Assembly: GCA_029202405.1 (NCBI GenBank)
Contig: CP119312.1
Span: forward strand, 1,307,001-1,371,000
Origin: Candidatus Devosia phytovorans
GTDB lineage: Bacteria; Pseudomonadota; Alphaproteobacteria; Rhizobiales; Devosiaceae
DNA: 64,000 nt
Direction of reading: 5' to 3'
Under the pieces are notes generated by a model. It worked only from the letters and a program-made list of their open reading frames with translations, was not told where the DNA came from and searched no databases. The position numbers and the translations under genes are program-made. Below are positions 31,229 through 40,063 of the stretch, piece by piece (the stretch's first letter is position 1; every line of letters begins with the position of its first letter).

Positions 31229-32268
31229 GAGACGCGCCCTCCCTTGTCATCGAACAGCGCCGACGGCGCGTCCGGCAGCTGGAAATAAAGCGTCTCGCCC
31301 AGCGGCCCGTGCCCGTCGGCAATGGCGGTGAGGCGCTGGCCGCTCTGCGTTACGCCGGTGACCAGGCGACGCCCGGCCATGGGCACGACTTCGGCCAGCG
31401 TGGTCTCGACGCGACGCGGCCCGGGTTCGCGCAGAATGGCAAATTCCTCGGCCCGCACCATGGCGCGGCCGGAGTGACCGCCAAGGGTCTGATCATCCAT
31501 GGTCCCGAACCATTTGCCCGCCTCCACCGGAATCAGATTGGCCGGCGGCGTGCCGACAAAGCCGGCGACGAAAGCCGAGGCCGGATTTGTGAGAAGGTTC
31601 TCCGGCGTATCGAATTGCTCGATCCGCCCATGGTTGAGCACTGCGACATGTGTCGCCATGGTCATGGCTTCCACCTGGTCATGCGTCACATAGACCGAGG
31701 TGGCGCCGGTGGCGCGGTGAAGCTTGAGCAGTTCGAAGCGCATCTCGACGCGCAGGGTGGCATCGAGATTGGACAGCGGCTCGTCGAACAGCATGATCGG
31801 AGGCCGGGGCGCGATCATGCGGGCCAGCGCCACGCGCTGCTGCTGCCCGCCGGAAATCTCTCCGGGATAACGATTGGCCAAGGCCGAGATGCCCAGCATG
31901 TCCATGGAAGAAGCGATCGCCGCCTTGCGCTCCTCAGCAGTGCGTTTGGCGATCTTGAGCGGCCAGTCGATATTGCCCAAAACCGTCATATGCGGCCAGA
32001 GCGCATAGGACTGAAAGACCAGCCCCGCGCCGCGTTCCGACGGCGGCAGGAAGCTGGCGCTGGCACCATCGGCGACCAGTTTCTCGCCAAAGCGGATCTG
32101 GCCCGAGGTCGGCTGGTCGAGGCCGGCCAGCATGCGCAGCATGGTGCTCTTGCCGCAGCCCGATGGCCCCAGCAGCACGAGAAACGCCCCCTGCGGCACG
32201 GAGAAGCTGACGCTGTCCACGGCCATACTGCCGGAAAAGCTCTTGCTGACATGATCAAGCGAAATCAC
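31225..32268 (-). CDS. ABC importer ATP-binding protein (FbpC/PotA-like)
   Basis: This 347-aa ATPase powers the importer encoded upstream in the same operon. Walker A is GPSGCGKST near residue 35, the signature is ISGGQQQRVALAR, Walker B is IMLFDEPLSNLD, and the switch His is in YVTHDQVEAM. A C-terminal TOBE-type regulatory domain begins near residue 240. Its layout matches the CUT-Fe3+/polyamine/phosphonate ATPases. It is separated from the permease stop by nine bases and overlaps the phosphatase start. Confidence 0.95.
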   Translation of the reverse strand: MISLDHVSKSFSGSMAVDSVSFSVPQGAFLVLLGPSGCGKSTMLRMLAGLDQPTSGQIRFGEKLVADGASASFLPPSERGAGLVFQSYALWPHMTVLGNIDWPLKIAKRTAEERKAAIASSMDMLGISALANRYPGEISGGQQQRVALARMIAPRPPIMLFDEPLSNLDATLRVEMRFELLKLHRATGATSVYVTHDQVEAMTMATHVAVLNHGRIEQFDTPENLLTNPASAFVAGFVGTPPANLIPVEAGKWFGTMDDQTLGGHSGRAMVRAEEFAILREPGPRRVETTLAEVVPMAGRRLVTGVTQSGQRLTAIADGHGPLGETLYFQLPDAPSALFDDKGGRVS

Positions 32269-32277
32269 GGTTGGACC

Positions 32278-34014
32278 TCAAGCGAAGGAGTGTTTGCGAC
32301 GACCGCGCAGCAGCGAAGCCGCGCCGGTGGCCAGCATGGAAATGACCAGGATGATGATGGTCACGGCATTGGCGAACTGGTGGAAACCGTCCGAGGCATA
32401 GCTGTAGGACAGCACGGCCAGCAGCGGCGAACTGGGCGTATAGAGCAGCACGGTAATCGCCAGGTCCCCGATGACATTGACGAAGGCGATGAGCAGCCCT
32501 GCCGCAAGGCCTCGCGCCGCCAGTGGCGCGGTGATGGCGCCGAGGCGGCGGAAGAAGCCGGCTCCGGTCATCCGCGCTGCCTCGTCTATATCGCCCGAGA
32601 TTTGGGCCACCGTGGCCCGCCCGGTCTGCACCGCGAAAGGCAGCATGGCCGCCGTCAGCGCCAGGCCCAGCAATAGCGGCGTGCCATAAAGCGCCGGGAA
32701 GGGACCGATCGGCGCACCGTAAAGCGCGATATAGGCCGCCGCAAAGGCAATGCCGGGCAGCAGCATGGGTAGAAAACTCAGCTGCGAGACCAGATTGCTC
32801 AGAACCGGCACTTTCTGGCGGGTCAGCGCCACGGCGATCAGCACGCCGATGATATTGGCCACCAGCGCCACGCAAAGTCCAAGCACCAGTGTCGTGCTCA
32901 GCGCCGTGAAGAGATGCGGATTGCGCAGGATTCCGGCCTGACCACGGGCGAATTGCGCGCTGGCCTCGCCGATCCAGTAGTGCAGCGTCCAGTCGGAAAA
33001 CAGTTTCAGCGAGGACGGCGCAAGGCTTGCCGCAATCAGCAGGATGATGGGCACGATGGTCGTCGCCAGACAGATCAGCCAGGCCAGCATGGTCAGCGGC
33101 AGGCGGGCACCGCCCAGCGCGAAGCGGCGTGGCCGTGCGCCCTTGCCGGTGATGGTGGCAAAGCTCTTGCGGCCGTTGAGCACGCGATTGCCCAGGCCCA
33201 AAAAGAGCGCCGAAATACCGATGAGAAGAATGGCCAGCACATAGCCGCGCTCGGCCTGGCCGATCTCGATCATGCCGAAGAGGCGTGTGGAAAGGGTCTG
33301 CATGCGCACCGGCAGGCCGAGCAGGGCCGGCGCGGCGAAATTGGACACGGCGCCGGCAAAGCTCAGCGAGGCGCCGGCAATCAGGGCGGGACTGACCAGC
33401 GGCAGCACGATGCCGAACAGCACGCGCCTGCGCGACGCCCCGCTCATTTGCGCTGCCTCGATCAGGTCGCCGTTGACGGTGGCGAGTGCTGCCGCGATCA
33501 CCGTGAAGGCCAGGGCATAATAGTGGGCGATCAGCACCACGATGGTGGGCGTCATGCCCCAGCTCAGCCAATCGGGCACGGCGAACCCCATGCCCTCCAG
33601 CAATCCGCCGCCGCCCCCGACACGGCCATTGCGAAACAGGCTGCCCCAGGCCAGCGACGTGGCAAAGCTGGGAATCATGAACGGGAGAGTGGCCATGAAG
33701 CCGATCAAGGCCCGGCCCGGGACATCGGTCATCACCACCAGCCAGGCGAGGAACCCGCCTAGCAGCACGCAGCCGGAGGCGACGCAGACACCGATGATCA
33801 GCGTATTGAGCGTCGGCTCAAGGAAGAGATTCTCTGTCAGCCGGCTGGCCAACACATCCATCCAGGCGCTGCCGCCATTGGCCGTGGGCTGGAAGGTGTC
33901 GATGAAAATGGTCAGCAAAGGCGCCGTCACCAGGATGGCGAGCACCAGCACCATGACCCAGGTCAGGCCCTGGCCGGAGATCAGATTGCCGAGGCGGCGG
34001 AGAGTAGCAGGCAT
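32278..34014 (-). CDS. ABC importer permease, two fused transmembrane domains
   Basis: This 578-aa inner-membrane protein carries two BPD_transp_1 domains in one chain, as in FbpB/ThiP-type importers. Each half has its EAA loop: DLIEAAQMSGASRRRV near residue 190 and DIDEAARMTGAGFFRRL near residue 480. About twelve membrane helices are expected, so one chain forms the whole pore. ATG 34014 is preferred because GGAG lies 6 nt upstream; an upstream ATG at 34026 overlaps that site. A hairpin separates it from the binding-protein gene. Confidence 0.94.
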   Translation of the reverse strand: MPATLRRLGNLISGQGLTWVMVLVLAILVTAPLLTIFIDTFQPTANGGSAWMDVLASRLTENLFLEPTLNTLIIGVCVASGCVLLGGFLAWLVVMTDVPGRALIGFMATLPFMIPSFATSLAWGSLFRNGRVGGGGGLLEGMGFAVPDWLSWGMTPTIVVLIAHYYALAFTVIAAALATVNGDLIEAAQMSGASRRRVLFGIVLPLVSPALIAGASLSFAGAVSNFAAPALLGLPVRMQTLSTRLFGMIEIGQAERGYVLAILLIGISALFLGLGNRVLNGRKSFATITGKGARPRRFALGGARLPLTMLAWLICLATTIVPIILLIAASLAPSSLKLFSDWTLHYWIGEASAQFARGQAGILRNPHLFTALSTTLVLGLCVALVANIIGVLIAVALTRQKVPVLSNLVSQLSFLPMLLPGIAFAAAYIALYGAPIGPFPALYGTPLLLGLALTAAMLPFAVQTGRATVAQISGDIDEAARMTGAGFFRRLGAITAPLAARGLAAGLLIAFVNVIGDLAITVLLYTPSSPLLAVLSYSYASDGFHQFANAVTIIILVISMLATGAASLLRGRRKHSFA

Positions 34015-34030
34015 TGGGGGCTCCAATGGA

Positions 34031-34056
34031 AACGGGCGGCGCGACCGCCGCCCGTT
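34031..34056 (-). terminator. Intra-operon hairpin between binding protein and permease genes
   Basis: AACGGGCGGC (34031-34040) and GCCGCCCGTT (34047-34056) pair perfectly over 10 bp with a 6-base loop and no U-tract. In ABC operons such stems usually stabilise the upstream binding-protein mRNA or partly stop transcription, which gives more binding protein than permease. Confidence 0.6.
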
Positions 34057-34075
34057 CGGAACATGCAGGCGGGGA

Positions 34076-35188
34076 CTAGAGCAGCGTCAGGATGAAATCG
34101 GCCACTTCGGCGCGGATCTCGGCCGTTGCTGCCGGGTCGATCTGCCAGCCGGTAAAGTCCGCCAGCGGAATGGCATCGGGATGCGGCGTGATATCGGTGC
34201 GGGTTGCCCAGTCGCCGGCCACATAGAAAGGTGCAAAGGCGGGGCCGCCGGTTTCGCTCTCGTCACCCATCATGAAGTCGACGGCAAGACGTGCCGCCGC
34301 CGGATTGGCCGTATTCGGATTGAGCGCGAGCAGGGCCGGGAAGACGATGCCATTGGAGGGTGCGACCTCATTGGCGACCTGCAGCGCCCAGCCTTCGTCT
34401 TCATTGTCCCGGCGATCGGAATAGGAGGTAAAGCCGATCGGCGGATTGTCCTGGCCGAGCGCGCCGATGGCCGCATTGACGTCATCGGTCGAACCGACCA
34501 GCACCAGGTCATTGGCGAAGAGATCGGCGATAAACTGCTGCCCGGCATTCTCGATGCCCTCGTCGAGTTCGATCGCCGAACCGAAGGCGGCTTCATAGGC
34601 CGTTGCCATCTCGTCGGACTTGAGGACCACTTCTGTCATCAGGTCGAGATAATCGCCGCGCTGCAGCGGATCGACCATGATCACCTTGCCGGCCCACTCG
34701 GGCTTGGTCAGGTCCCAGAGATTGCTGACCGGCGCGCCATCGGGATGGGCTTCCTCATTATACATCAGCACCTTGGTCGACAGGCGCTGGGCCAGCAACG
34801 GGGTTTTGAACTTGTCGTCGACCAGCTCGGCCATGCGCGGCGGCACGTAGGGCGCCACCAACTCGTCGGCAACAAGGTCGGTCAGCACGACCGGGGCGTC
34901 GGACATGTAGAAGACGTCGGCGCCAGCCACGCCGGCCTGGGCTTCGCTGCGGATACGCGCGATCTGCTCGGTCGAGGAAATGTCGAAGGTGACCATGTCG
35001 ATACCCGGATAGGCAGCCTCAAAAGCCTCTTCCACCCGGCCGATACGGCTGGTGAAGGCATAGACGGTGACCTGGCCCTCTTCCTGCGCCTGCGCGAGCA
35101 GCTCGGCGGCGGTGAGGCTATCCAGGTCCTGGGCGAAAGCTGTCGTCGACAGCAAGGCGATCGTGGTGGCGGCGAGAGTAAGACGCAT
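34076..35188 (-). CDS. ABC importer periplasmic substrate-binding protein (Fe3+/SBP_bac_6-like)
   Basis: This 370-aa protein has a signal peptide MRLTLAATTIALLSTTAFAQ (cleavage near residue 20) and a cluster-D-type binding fold (EGQVTVYAFTSRIGRVEEAF, VFYMSDAP, LWDLTKPEWAGKVIMVDP). It resembles iron(III), thiamine or phosphonate binding proteins. The tyrosines that bind iron in FbpA cannot be placed with confidence, so the ligand is open. ATG 35188 is chosen since AGGAG lies 5 nt upstream and the protein then begins with the signal peptide. The neighbouring RpiR regulator and phosphatase hint at a phosphorylated or phosphonate compound. Confidence 0.92.
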   Translation of the reverse strand: MRLTLAATTIALLSTTAFAQDLDSLTAAELLAQAQEEGQVTVYAFTSRIGRVEEAFEAAYPGIDMVTFDISSTEQIARIRSEAQAGVAGADVFYMSDAPVVLTDLVADELVAPYVPPRMAELVDDKFKTPLLAQRLSTKVLMYNEEAHPDGAPVSNLWDLTKPEWAGKVIMVDPLQRGDYLDLMTEVVLKSDEMATAYEAAFGSAIELDEGIENAGQQFIADLFANDLVLVGSTDDVNAAIGALGQDNPPIGFTSYSDRRDNEDEGWALQVANEVAPSNGIVFPALLALNPNTANPAAARLAVDFMMGDESETGGPAFAPFYVAGDWATRTDITPHPDAIPLADFTGWQIDPAATAEIRAEVADFILTLL

Positions 35189-35249
35189 GACGGCTCCTGC
35201 GGGTTGGCCATGGTCGATGTAGAGTGTTCTTGCTACAGTTTTGTGACGC

Positions 35250-35263
35250 GCAAGTTTACTTGC
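35250..35263. promoter_or_regulatory. Candidate RpiR operator before the binding-protein gene
   Basis: GCAAGT-TT-ACTTGC is a perfect 14-bp inverted repeat, 62 bases before the binding-protein ATG and next to the rpiR-type stop codon. RpiR proteins bind such palindromes, so this is the likely control site of the importer operon. Confidence 0.45.
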
Positions 35264-35268
35264 AAAAA

Positions 35269-36123
35269 TCACTCGAACTTTGCAATGAGCTCGCCCAGCC
35301 GATCCAGCGCTGCCATGGCCGTATCACCGCGCAGGCTTGCAAGAGCAAGGATTGTCGCATTGCAGATGGCCATGGGCACGGTCAACGTCTGGAAACTGTC
35401 GGGCATGCCGGCCCGCGGCGCCGAAAGCAATATATCCGGCCTTGGCGTCAGCGACGGTCCCGTCGTGCCCGAAATCACGACGGTGGCGGCTCCTGCAGCA
35501 GCCGCGACCTCCATCAGTTTTGCATAATCCGGCGGCTGCCGACGGAAGGCGAAGAGCAGCAGGGCGTCGCGCGGCCCAAGCGTCAGCACCTGTTCGGCAA
35601 GGTCGCGACGATTGCCATCGAGGCGATTGCTGACGATACCCAGCCGCCGTAACCGTCGCTCCATCAGTTCGGACAGCGCACTGGCATTGCCATGGCCATA
35701 GATGAACACCCGGTCGCGATTGAGTGCCTCGGCTGCGGTCAGGATTCGCGCGTCACTGACATGATCTGTCAGCGCTGTCAGCGCAGCGATCTCGCTTGCA
35801 ACGAGCAGCGGCAGGAAACCCTGCATGCGGGCGTCGTTCAGCGTCGCCGAAATGCGCTCGGCTGGCGCCGCATCCCGCAGATATTCCTGGCGCAGCGCGT
35901 CGCGAAAGCCGGCATAGGAGGCAAAGCCAAGCTTTTTGGCGAGGCGCGACGTCGTCGCCTCATGCACGCCGATCCGGGCAGCAAATTCATTGGACGTCCC
36001 GATCGCCACCTCGCGCGGCGCAGTCAGAAGGGCCGAAACCAGCTTTTGCTCGGTCGAGGTCAGGCTATCGGCAACGCCTTGGATCCGCTCGACCATACTC
36101 GGCATAGACTTGGAACTCGACAT
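35269..36123 (-). CDS. MurR/RpiR-family transcriptional regulator
   Basis: This 284-aa protein has an N-terminal HTH_6 domain (residues 8-80; SNEFAARIGVHEATTSRLAKK is the recognition part). A SIS (sugar isomerase) domain from about residue 125 follows (VFIYGHGNASALSELMERRL, and LLLFAFRRQPPDYAKL). RpiR regulators sense phosphosugars through the SIS domain. It precedes the binding-protein, permease, ATPase and phosphatase genes on the same strand, with 80 bases holding a palindrome, so it probably controls them. Confidence 0.93.
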   Translation of the reverse strand: MSSSKSMPSMVERIQGVADSLTSTEQKLVSALLTAPREVAIGTSNEFAARIGVHEATTSRLAKKLGFASYAGFRDALRQEYLRDAAPAERISATLNDARMQGFLPLLVASEIAALTALTDHVSDARILTAAEALNRDRVFIYGHGNASALSELMERRLRRLGIVSNRLDGNRRDLAEQVLTLGPRDALLLFAFRRQPPDYAKLMEVAAAAGAATVVISGTTGPSLTPRPDILLSAPRAGMPDSFQTLTVPMAICNATILALASLRGDTAMAALDRLGELIAKFE

Positions 36124-36322
36124 AAATCCTCACCGGCTCGCCGACCGTTCCGAGGTAGCCCTGCATTGGCCGTAAATCAAGGGAAGCACCAAATGGATTG
36201 CCGAACGTTCGCTCCAAAGACCTGCCTGTCGGCTTTCCACCCCAAATTGCCCTGAAGGACGGAGTATGTTTTCCGCATACGCTTCACTTGCCAGAGGACG
36301 GACAATAGCGGGGTGCGGCGCT

Positions 36323-37219
36323 CTAGGCCGGGGCCGCAGGATAGGAAACGAAGGCCAGGCGCTGGCTGTCTGGTGCCCATGAATTAACGTTGATTGTACC
36401 CTGGCCGCCAAAGAACACGGCAAGGTCGCGTTGTCCTCCTCCATCGGGCGACATCAGCCGCAGAATGACATGTTTGTCGGGCGGATGCCCGATCGTCTCC
36501 TCGGGATAGCTCAGGAAGGCCACGTGTTGCCCGTCGGGCGACAGGTGCGGGAACCAGTTGACCCGGCTGTCGAATGTCAACTGCTCGACGCCGCTGCCAT
36601 CCGCCTGCATGCGGAAGATTTGTGCATGGCCGGGTTTTTCAGCCGCAAGCTCGGAGTTGAAATAGATCCAGCGGCCGTCAGGGGAATATTCCGGCCCGTC
36701 ATTGGGAACGGTGACCCGGGTGAGCCTTCTGTCGGACCCGCCGGCGGCGGGGATGGTGAAGATGTTGACCATGCGCTCGCCCTCCGGCTGTTCGACCGCG
36801 ACATAGGCCAGTGTCAGCCCATCGGGCGAAATGCCGTGCAAATAATAGTGGTGCGGCGTCGTATGGTCGTTCGACACCTTGCGTGGCGTACCACCAGCGA
36901 AGGGCACGGCGTAGAGATGGCCATTGTCGGAGCTGACATAGATCGTCTCTCCGTCAGGCGACAGGACATGGTCGTTGTTGAGGTCATCGAGCCCCGGCGT
37001 CGGGATATGCTCGGGCGTGCCGCCTTCGGGATTGATGCGAAACAGCTGGCCACCAGCGTTGAACACCAGCCATTGGCCGTCGGGTGACCAGTTGGGCGCT
37101 TCGATCACCTCCGCGGCGGTCAAGACGGTGCGGCGATTGCCATTAAGGTCGATGATCTCGAGCACGGCCTGCTGGCCCGGGGAAAGCCTGCGGCCACGGC
37201 GGGGAAATGAAAAGCTCAT
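36323..37219 (-). CDS. TolB-like beta-propeller (PD40 repeat) protein
   Basis: This 298-aa protein has six WD40-like PD40 blades with the S-P-D-G pattern: WSPDGQWLVF, LSPDGETIYVS, ISPDGLTLAYV, YSPDGRWIYFN, LSPDGQHVAFLS and WAPDSQRLAFV. Unlike TolB it has no signal peptide (MSFSFPRRGRRL), so it is cytoplasmic. Homologues are often found beside sugar-catabolism genes and may act on oligosaccharides or their hydrolysis, but the activity is unknown. It is the last gene of the operon starting with the permeases at 42986. Confidence 0.85.
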   Translation of the reverse strand: MSFSFPRRGRRLSPGQQAVLEIIDLNGNRRTVLTAAEVIEAPNWSPDGQWLVFNAGGQLFRINPEGGTPEHIPTPGLDDLNNDHVLSPDGETIYVSSDNGHLYAVPFAGGTPRKVSNDHTTPHHYYLHGISPDGLTLAYVAVEQPEGERMVNIFTIPAAGGSDRRLTRVTVPNDGPEYSPDGRWIYFNSELAAEKPGHAQIFRMQADGSGVEQLTFDSRVNWFPHLSPDGQHVAFLSYPEETIGHPPDKHVILRLMSPDGGGQRDLAVFFGGQGTINVNSWAPDSQRLAFVSYPAAPA

Positions 37220-37254
37220 CGGCAGGTCCAGTCGTTCGTAAAAGGGAGCATGGC

Positions 37255-37383
37255 TCAGGTTCCCGCATCATCAAGCCGGTCCCGGAAATCGTTGAGGCCG
37301 GCATCCACCGAAGAGGGCGCGTCGATCCATTCCTGCATGGCGGCACCGGTTGCCGGATCGCGTGCGGGAATGGGCAGCATCAT
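37255..37383 (-). CDS. Small ORF B (42 aa) between epimerase and TolB-like gene
   Basis: This 42-aa ORF (MMLPIPARDPATGAAMQEWI...DDAGT) starts four bases before the end of small ORF A (ATGA at 37380-37383) and ends 35 bases before the TolB-like start. It has normal codon use for this genome and no recognisable domain. It may be a miniprotein, or the C-terminal half of a gene broken by a frameshift together with ORF A. Confidence 0.35.
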   Translation of the reverse strand: MMLPIPARDPATGAAMQEWIDAPSSVDAGLNDFRDRLDDAGT

Positions 37384-37466
37384 GATGCGCTTTGCCGCAG
37401 CCCGGAAGCGAGAGCGAGCGTTTGCTGTTCTGCGGCCAGGCTGTCCAGCGTCGGCACCTTGATCAT
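37380..37466 (-). CDS. Small ORF A (28 aa) overlapping the epimerase stop
   Basis: The ATG overlaps the epimerase TGA (ATGA, 37463-37466) and opens MIKVPTLDSLAAEQQTLALA... ending after 28 residues in a second ATGA overlap with ORF B. Joined by a -1 or +2 shift, A and B would make a 65-70 aa protein. Whether this is coding cannot be decided from the sequence alone. Confidence 0.3.
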   Translation of the reverse strand: MIKVPTLDSLAAEQQTLALASGLRQSAS

Positions 37467-38221
37467 AGCCCCAACGCCTTCAGGTGATCGATCGATCGGC
37501 GCGCGAAACGCTGCCATTCGCTGGGGTTGTCATGTTCGGTCACGATGTGATCGGCCTTCGTGGCGCGGAACAGGGGAACGAGCGCGGCCCAGTCGATGAT
37601 GCCGTCGCCGGTAGCGGTCCAGCCGTCATCGCCCTGGGTGCCGAGCGGCGCCGTGTCCTTGGTCTGGATGGCGACGATGCGATCGGCGAAGCGCTGCAGT
37701 TCGGCGGCCGGATCGGCGCCGGCGCGGACGATCCAGCCGCAGTCGATCTCGAATTTCACCGCGTCGCCGCCCGCTTCGAAAATATGATCGATCGGGCGAG
37801 TGCCGTCGGGCAGGGCAATGAATTCGAAGTCGTGATTGTGCCAGGCGACCGAAAGGCCGTGCTGTCCTGCCACCTCTGCACCCTTGGCCAGTTTCTCGCC
37901 CAGGCCGCGCCAGTAGGGGGCCGTGGGCTGGCGTTCCTCGACGATTACATAGGGCGGAATGAGATAGGTCGCCCCGAGGGTCTGGGCAATTTCGACAAAG
38001 CGCTGCGGCTCGTCCACGAGGCCGGCCAGCGGCATGTGGAAACCCAGGCACCTGAGGCCGGCATCGTCGAGGGCGCGCCGGAACGCCTGTGCATCCTGCT
38101 CATAGGCGGGCAGCCATGGCTCGATCGCGTCATAACCCATAGCCTTGAGCTTGGGGAACTGGTCGAACAGCGGCGGGAAATTGCGCGATGAATAGAGCTG
38201 GTAGGCGATGGGATAAGGCAT
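37463..38221 (-). CDS. Sugar phosphate isomerase/epimerase (AP endonuclease 2 family)
   Basis: This 252-aa TIM-barrel protein of the xylose-isomerase-like family has metal-binding positions at conserved strands: E in YDAIEPWLP, H in WHNHDFEF, D in EIDCGWIV and E in VTEHDNPS. Such enzymes epimerise or isomerise sugars, keto-sugars or inositol derivatives. It sits in the operon with the ABC importer at 38.8-43 kb, a VOC protein and a TolB-like protein, suggesting one catabolic route for a rare sugar. Confidence 0.9.
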   Translation of the reverse strand: MPYPIAYQLYSSRNFPPLFDQFPKLKAMGYDAIEPWLPAYEQDAQAFRRALDDAGLRCLGFHMPLAGLVDEPQRFVEIAQTLGATYLIPPYVIVEERQPTAPYWRGLGEKLAKGAEVAGQHGLSVAWHNHDFEFIALPDGTRPIDHIFEAGGDAVKFEIDCGWIVRAGADPAAELQRFADRIVAIQTKDTAPLGTQGDDGWTATGDGIIDWAALVPLFRATKADHIVTEHDNPSEWQRFARRSIDHLKALGL

Positions 38222-38242
38222 GTCTGTGGCCGAGCCGCAGCC

Positions 38243-38722
38243 TTACGGCTGCGCTTCCTTGTCCTTGTCGAATTCGAGCAGCTCGACCATGACGCCCAGT
38301 TGCGGGACGGTGTCATAGTAGGCGTAGCGACCATGCGAGCCGTCGAATTCGCCGCGCTGCAACAGCCGGTGGCCCTTGCCTTCGAGATAGGCATTGCGCC
38401 TGGTCAGGTTCCGCGTGCGGAAGGCGATGTGGTGGCAGCCTGGCCCCTTTTCTTCGAGGAGATCCCGCCAAGCGCTCTTTTCCGGCCCCGGCTCGAGGAA
38501 TTCGACATCGATATTGCCGAACTTGAACATGCGGATCTTGCAGCCCACGGAAGCGGGCATGCCATTGTAGATGGCCATGGCCTCTTCGGGCTCGGCCGCC
38601 TTGCCCAGCGAAGGCATCGGCTTGCCGGTCAGATCGGCGAACCACTGCGCGGATTTGTCGACATCGTCGGTGACGAAGCAGATTTGCATCACTTCGTCTT
38701 CATCAAGCAGGCGCTTGTCCAT
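38243..38722 (-). CDS. VOC-family (glyoxalase-like) protein
   Basis: This 159-aa protein of the vicinal oxygen chelate fold has two beta-alpha-beta-beta-beta modules. Metal ligands are suggested by His in PGCHHIAFRT and Glu in VMVELLEFD near the C-terminus, and the start is DEVMQICFVTDDVDKSA. Family members are glyoxalases, dioxygenases, epimerases or fosfomycin-resistance proteins; none can be assigned here. It lies between the sugar-binding-protein gene and the epimerase gene and is part of the same operon. Confidence 0.88.
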   Translation of the reverse strand: MDKRLLDEDEVMQICFVTDDVDKSAQWFADLTGKPMPSLGKAAEPEEAMAIYNGMPASVGCKIRMFKFGNIDVEFLEPGPEKSAWRDLLEEKGPGCHHIAFRTRNLTRRNAYLEGKGHRLLQRGEFDGSHGRYAYYDTVPQLGVMVELLEFDKDKEAQP

Positions 38723-38790
38723 TGTGCTGGTCCATTCGGTTGGGGGTGGTCGGCGGCCCGGAGGTCGCCGACCCGGGGAGGGACTTCGTG

Positions 38791-40038
38791 TCAGCCAAGA
38801 ATGGTGTCGTAATTGTCCTTCATCTCGGCGATGGCATCTTCAACGCTCATGTTCGGATCGCTCCAGAAGTTGAAGACGACGTTCCAGATCGAATCCTGCC
38901 AATCGGCATCGGCGGTATTGTGCGGGTTCTGCACCTGCTGGGCCGGGTCTTCGAGAATGCGCAGCACCTCGGTCGAACAGGCGTCAAGGCTTTCCGCAGG
39001 CGCATCGAGGCGGACCGGGGTCGAACCCTTCGCAGCAGCGAACTTGGCCTGTTCGGCCGGATCGAGCACAACCGAGGCGAAGTCGAGTTCGGCTGTCTTG
39101 ACGTCATCGGCCGTGCCGCCGAGAAGCCCCCAGGCATCGACGGTCACGACCACCGCCTGCGCGCCGGGAATTTCGATACAGCCAAAGTCGGTGCCGGCGA
39201 CCTTCTTGGCGCCGAGCCATTCACCCTTCATCCAGTCGCCATGGATCTGCATCAGGGCCTTGCCGGTGATGACCTCGTTGGTGGTCTCGTTCCAGGGTCG
39301 ATTCTGCGCTTCCGGACCGGCTTCATTGGCAAACAGCCGCAGGGTTTCGAGAGCTTTGGCAAAGCCCGGATCGTCGAGCGCGGTCGGGTCAACCTCTTCG
39401 CCATAGATTTTCCTGTAGACCTCTGGACCGGCAACGGCTGCGACCAGCGCATGGGTCAGATAGCCGACCTGGAAAGGCTGGCTGCCGACGGCAAGCGGGG
39501 CATAGCCGGCGTCGCGGATCTTCTGGAAGTCCGCGAACATGGCATCCATCGAATCCCAGGCTGCGGGATCGACACCGGCGGCCTTGGCCACTTCCATATT
39601 GTAGTAGAGCATGCCGTCGATATGGAGCGCCTGCGGCACCTTGACGATCTCGCCATCGACCGAGATGGAGGCCGCAACGGCGGCGGGCAGCTTGTCGACA
39701 ATGGCATTGTCCTCGAACCATTGCGTCAGCGGGAAGCCCAGGCCCATGCCGGCAATGTCGCGATAGACGCCGGGATTGGATTCCATGAAGACATGGGGTG
39801 GCTGTCCGCCGGTGATCAGGCTCATCAGGTTGACGTTGGAGCCGGTGTCGTGGGGAATGGCGATATCGGTCCAGGTATGGCCCTTGGCTTCAAGACCGGC
39901 CTTGATGACGTTGAGGGCGGCGATTTCCGGCGGCGCGGACCAGCTATGGTAGATGACCAGGTCAGTTGCCATGGCACCGAACGAAGCGGTGCTGAGCATG
40001 AAGCCAGCGACAATACCGGCTAGTCTCTTGGTAGACAT
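38791..40038 (-). CDS. Sugar ABC transporter substrate-binding protein
   Basis: This 415-aa periplasmic protein of the CUT1 (MalE-like) class begins with a signal peptide MSTKRLAGIVAGFMLSTASF (cleavage near residue 28). It has the family's N-terminal domain with TDLVIYHSWSAPPEIAALN and a second with MLYYNMEVAKAAGV. The length is typical. ATG 40038 has GGGAGAG a few bases upstream; a longer in-frame reading into the ATPase gene is not used. Here the binding-protein gene is downstream of the ATPase rather than first, unlike most CUT1 operons. Confidence 0.93.
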   Translation of the reverse strand: MSTKRLAGIVAGFMLSTASFGAMATDLVIYHSWSAPPEIAALNVIKAGLEAKGHTWTDIAIPHDTGSNVNLMSLITGGQPPHVFMESNPGVYRDIAGMGLGFPLTQWFEDNAIVDKLPAAVAASISVDGEIVKVPQALHIDGMLYYNMEVAKAAGVDPAAWDSMDAMFADFQKIRDAGYAPLAVGSQPFQVGYLTHALVAAVAGPEVYRKIYGEEVDPTALDDPGFAKALETLRLFANEAGPEAQNRPWNETTNEVITGKALMQIHGDWMKGEWLGAKKVAGTDFGCIEIPGAQAVVVTVDAWGLLGGTADDVKTAELDFASVVLDPAEQAKFAAAKGSTPVRLDAPAESLDACSTEVLRILEDPAQQVQNPHNTADADWQDSIWNVVFNFWSDPNMSVEDAIAEMKDNYDTILG

Positions 40039-40063
40039 CGTTCTCTCTCCCTTGTCGTTTTCG

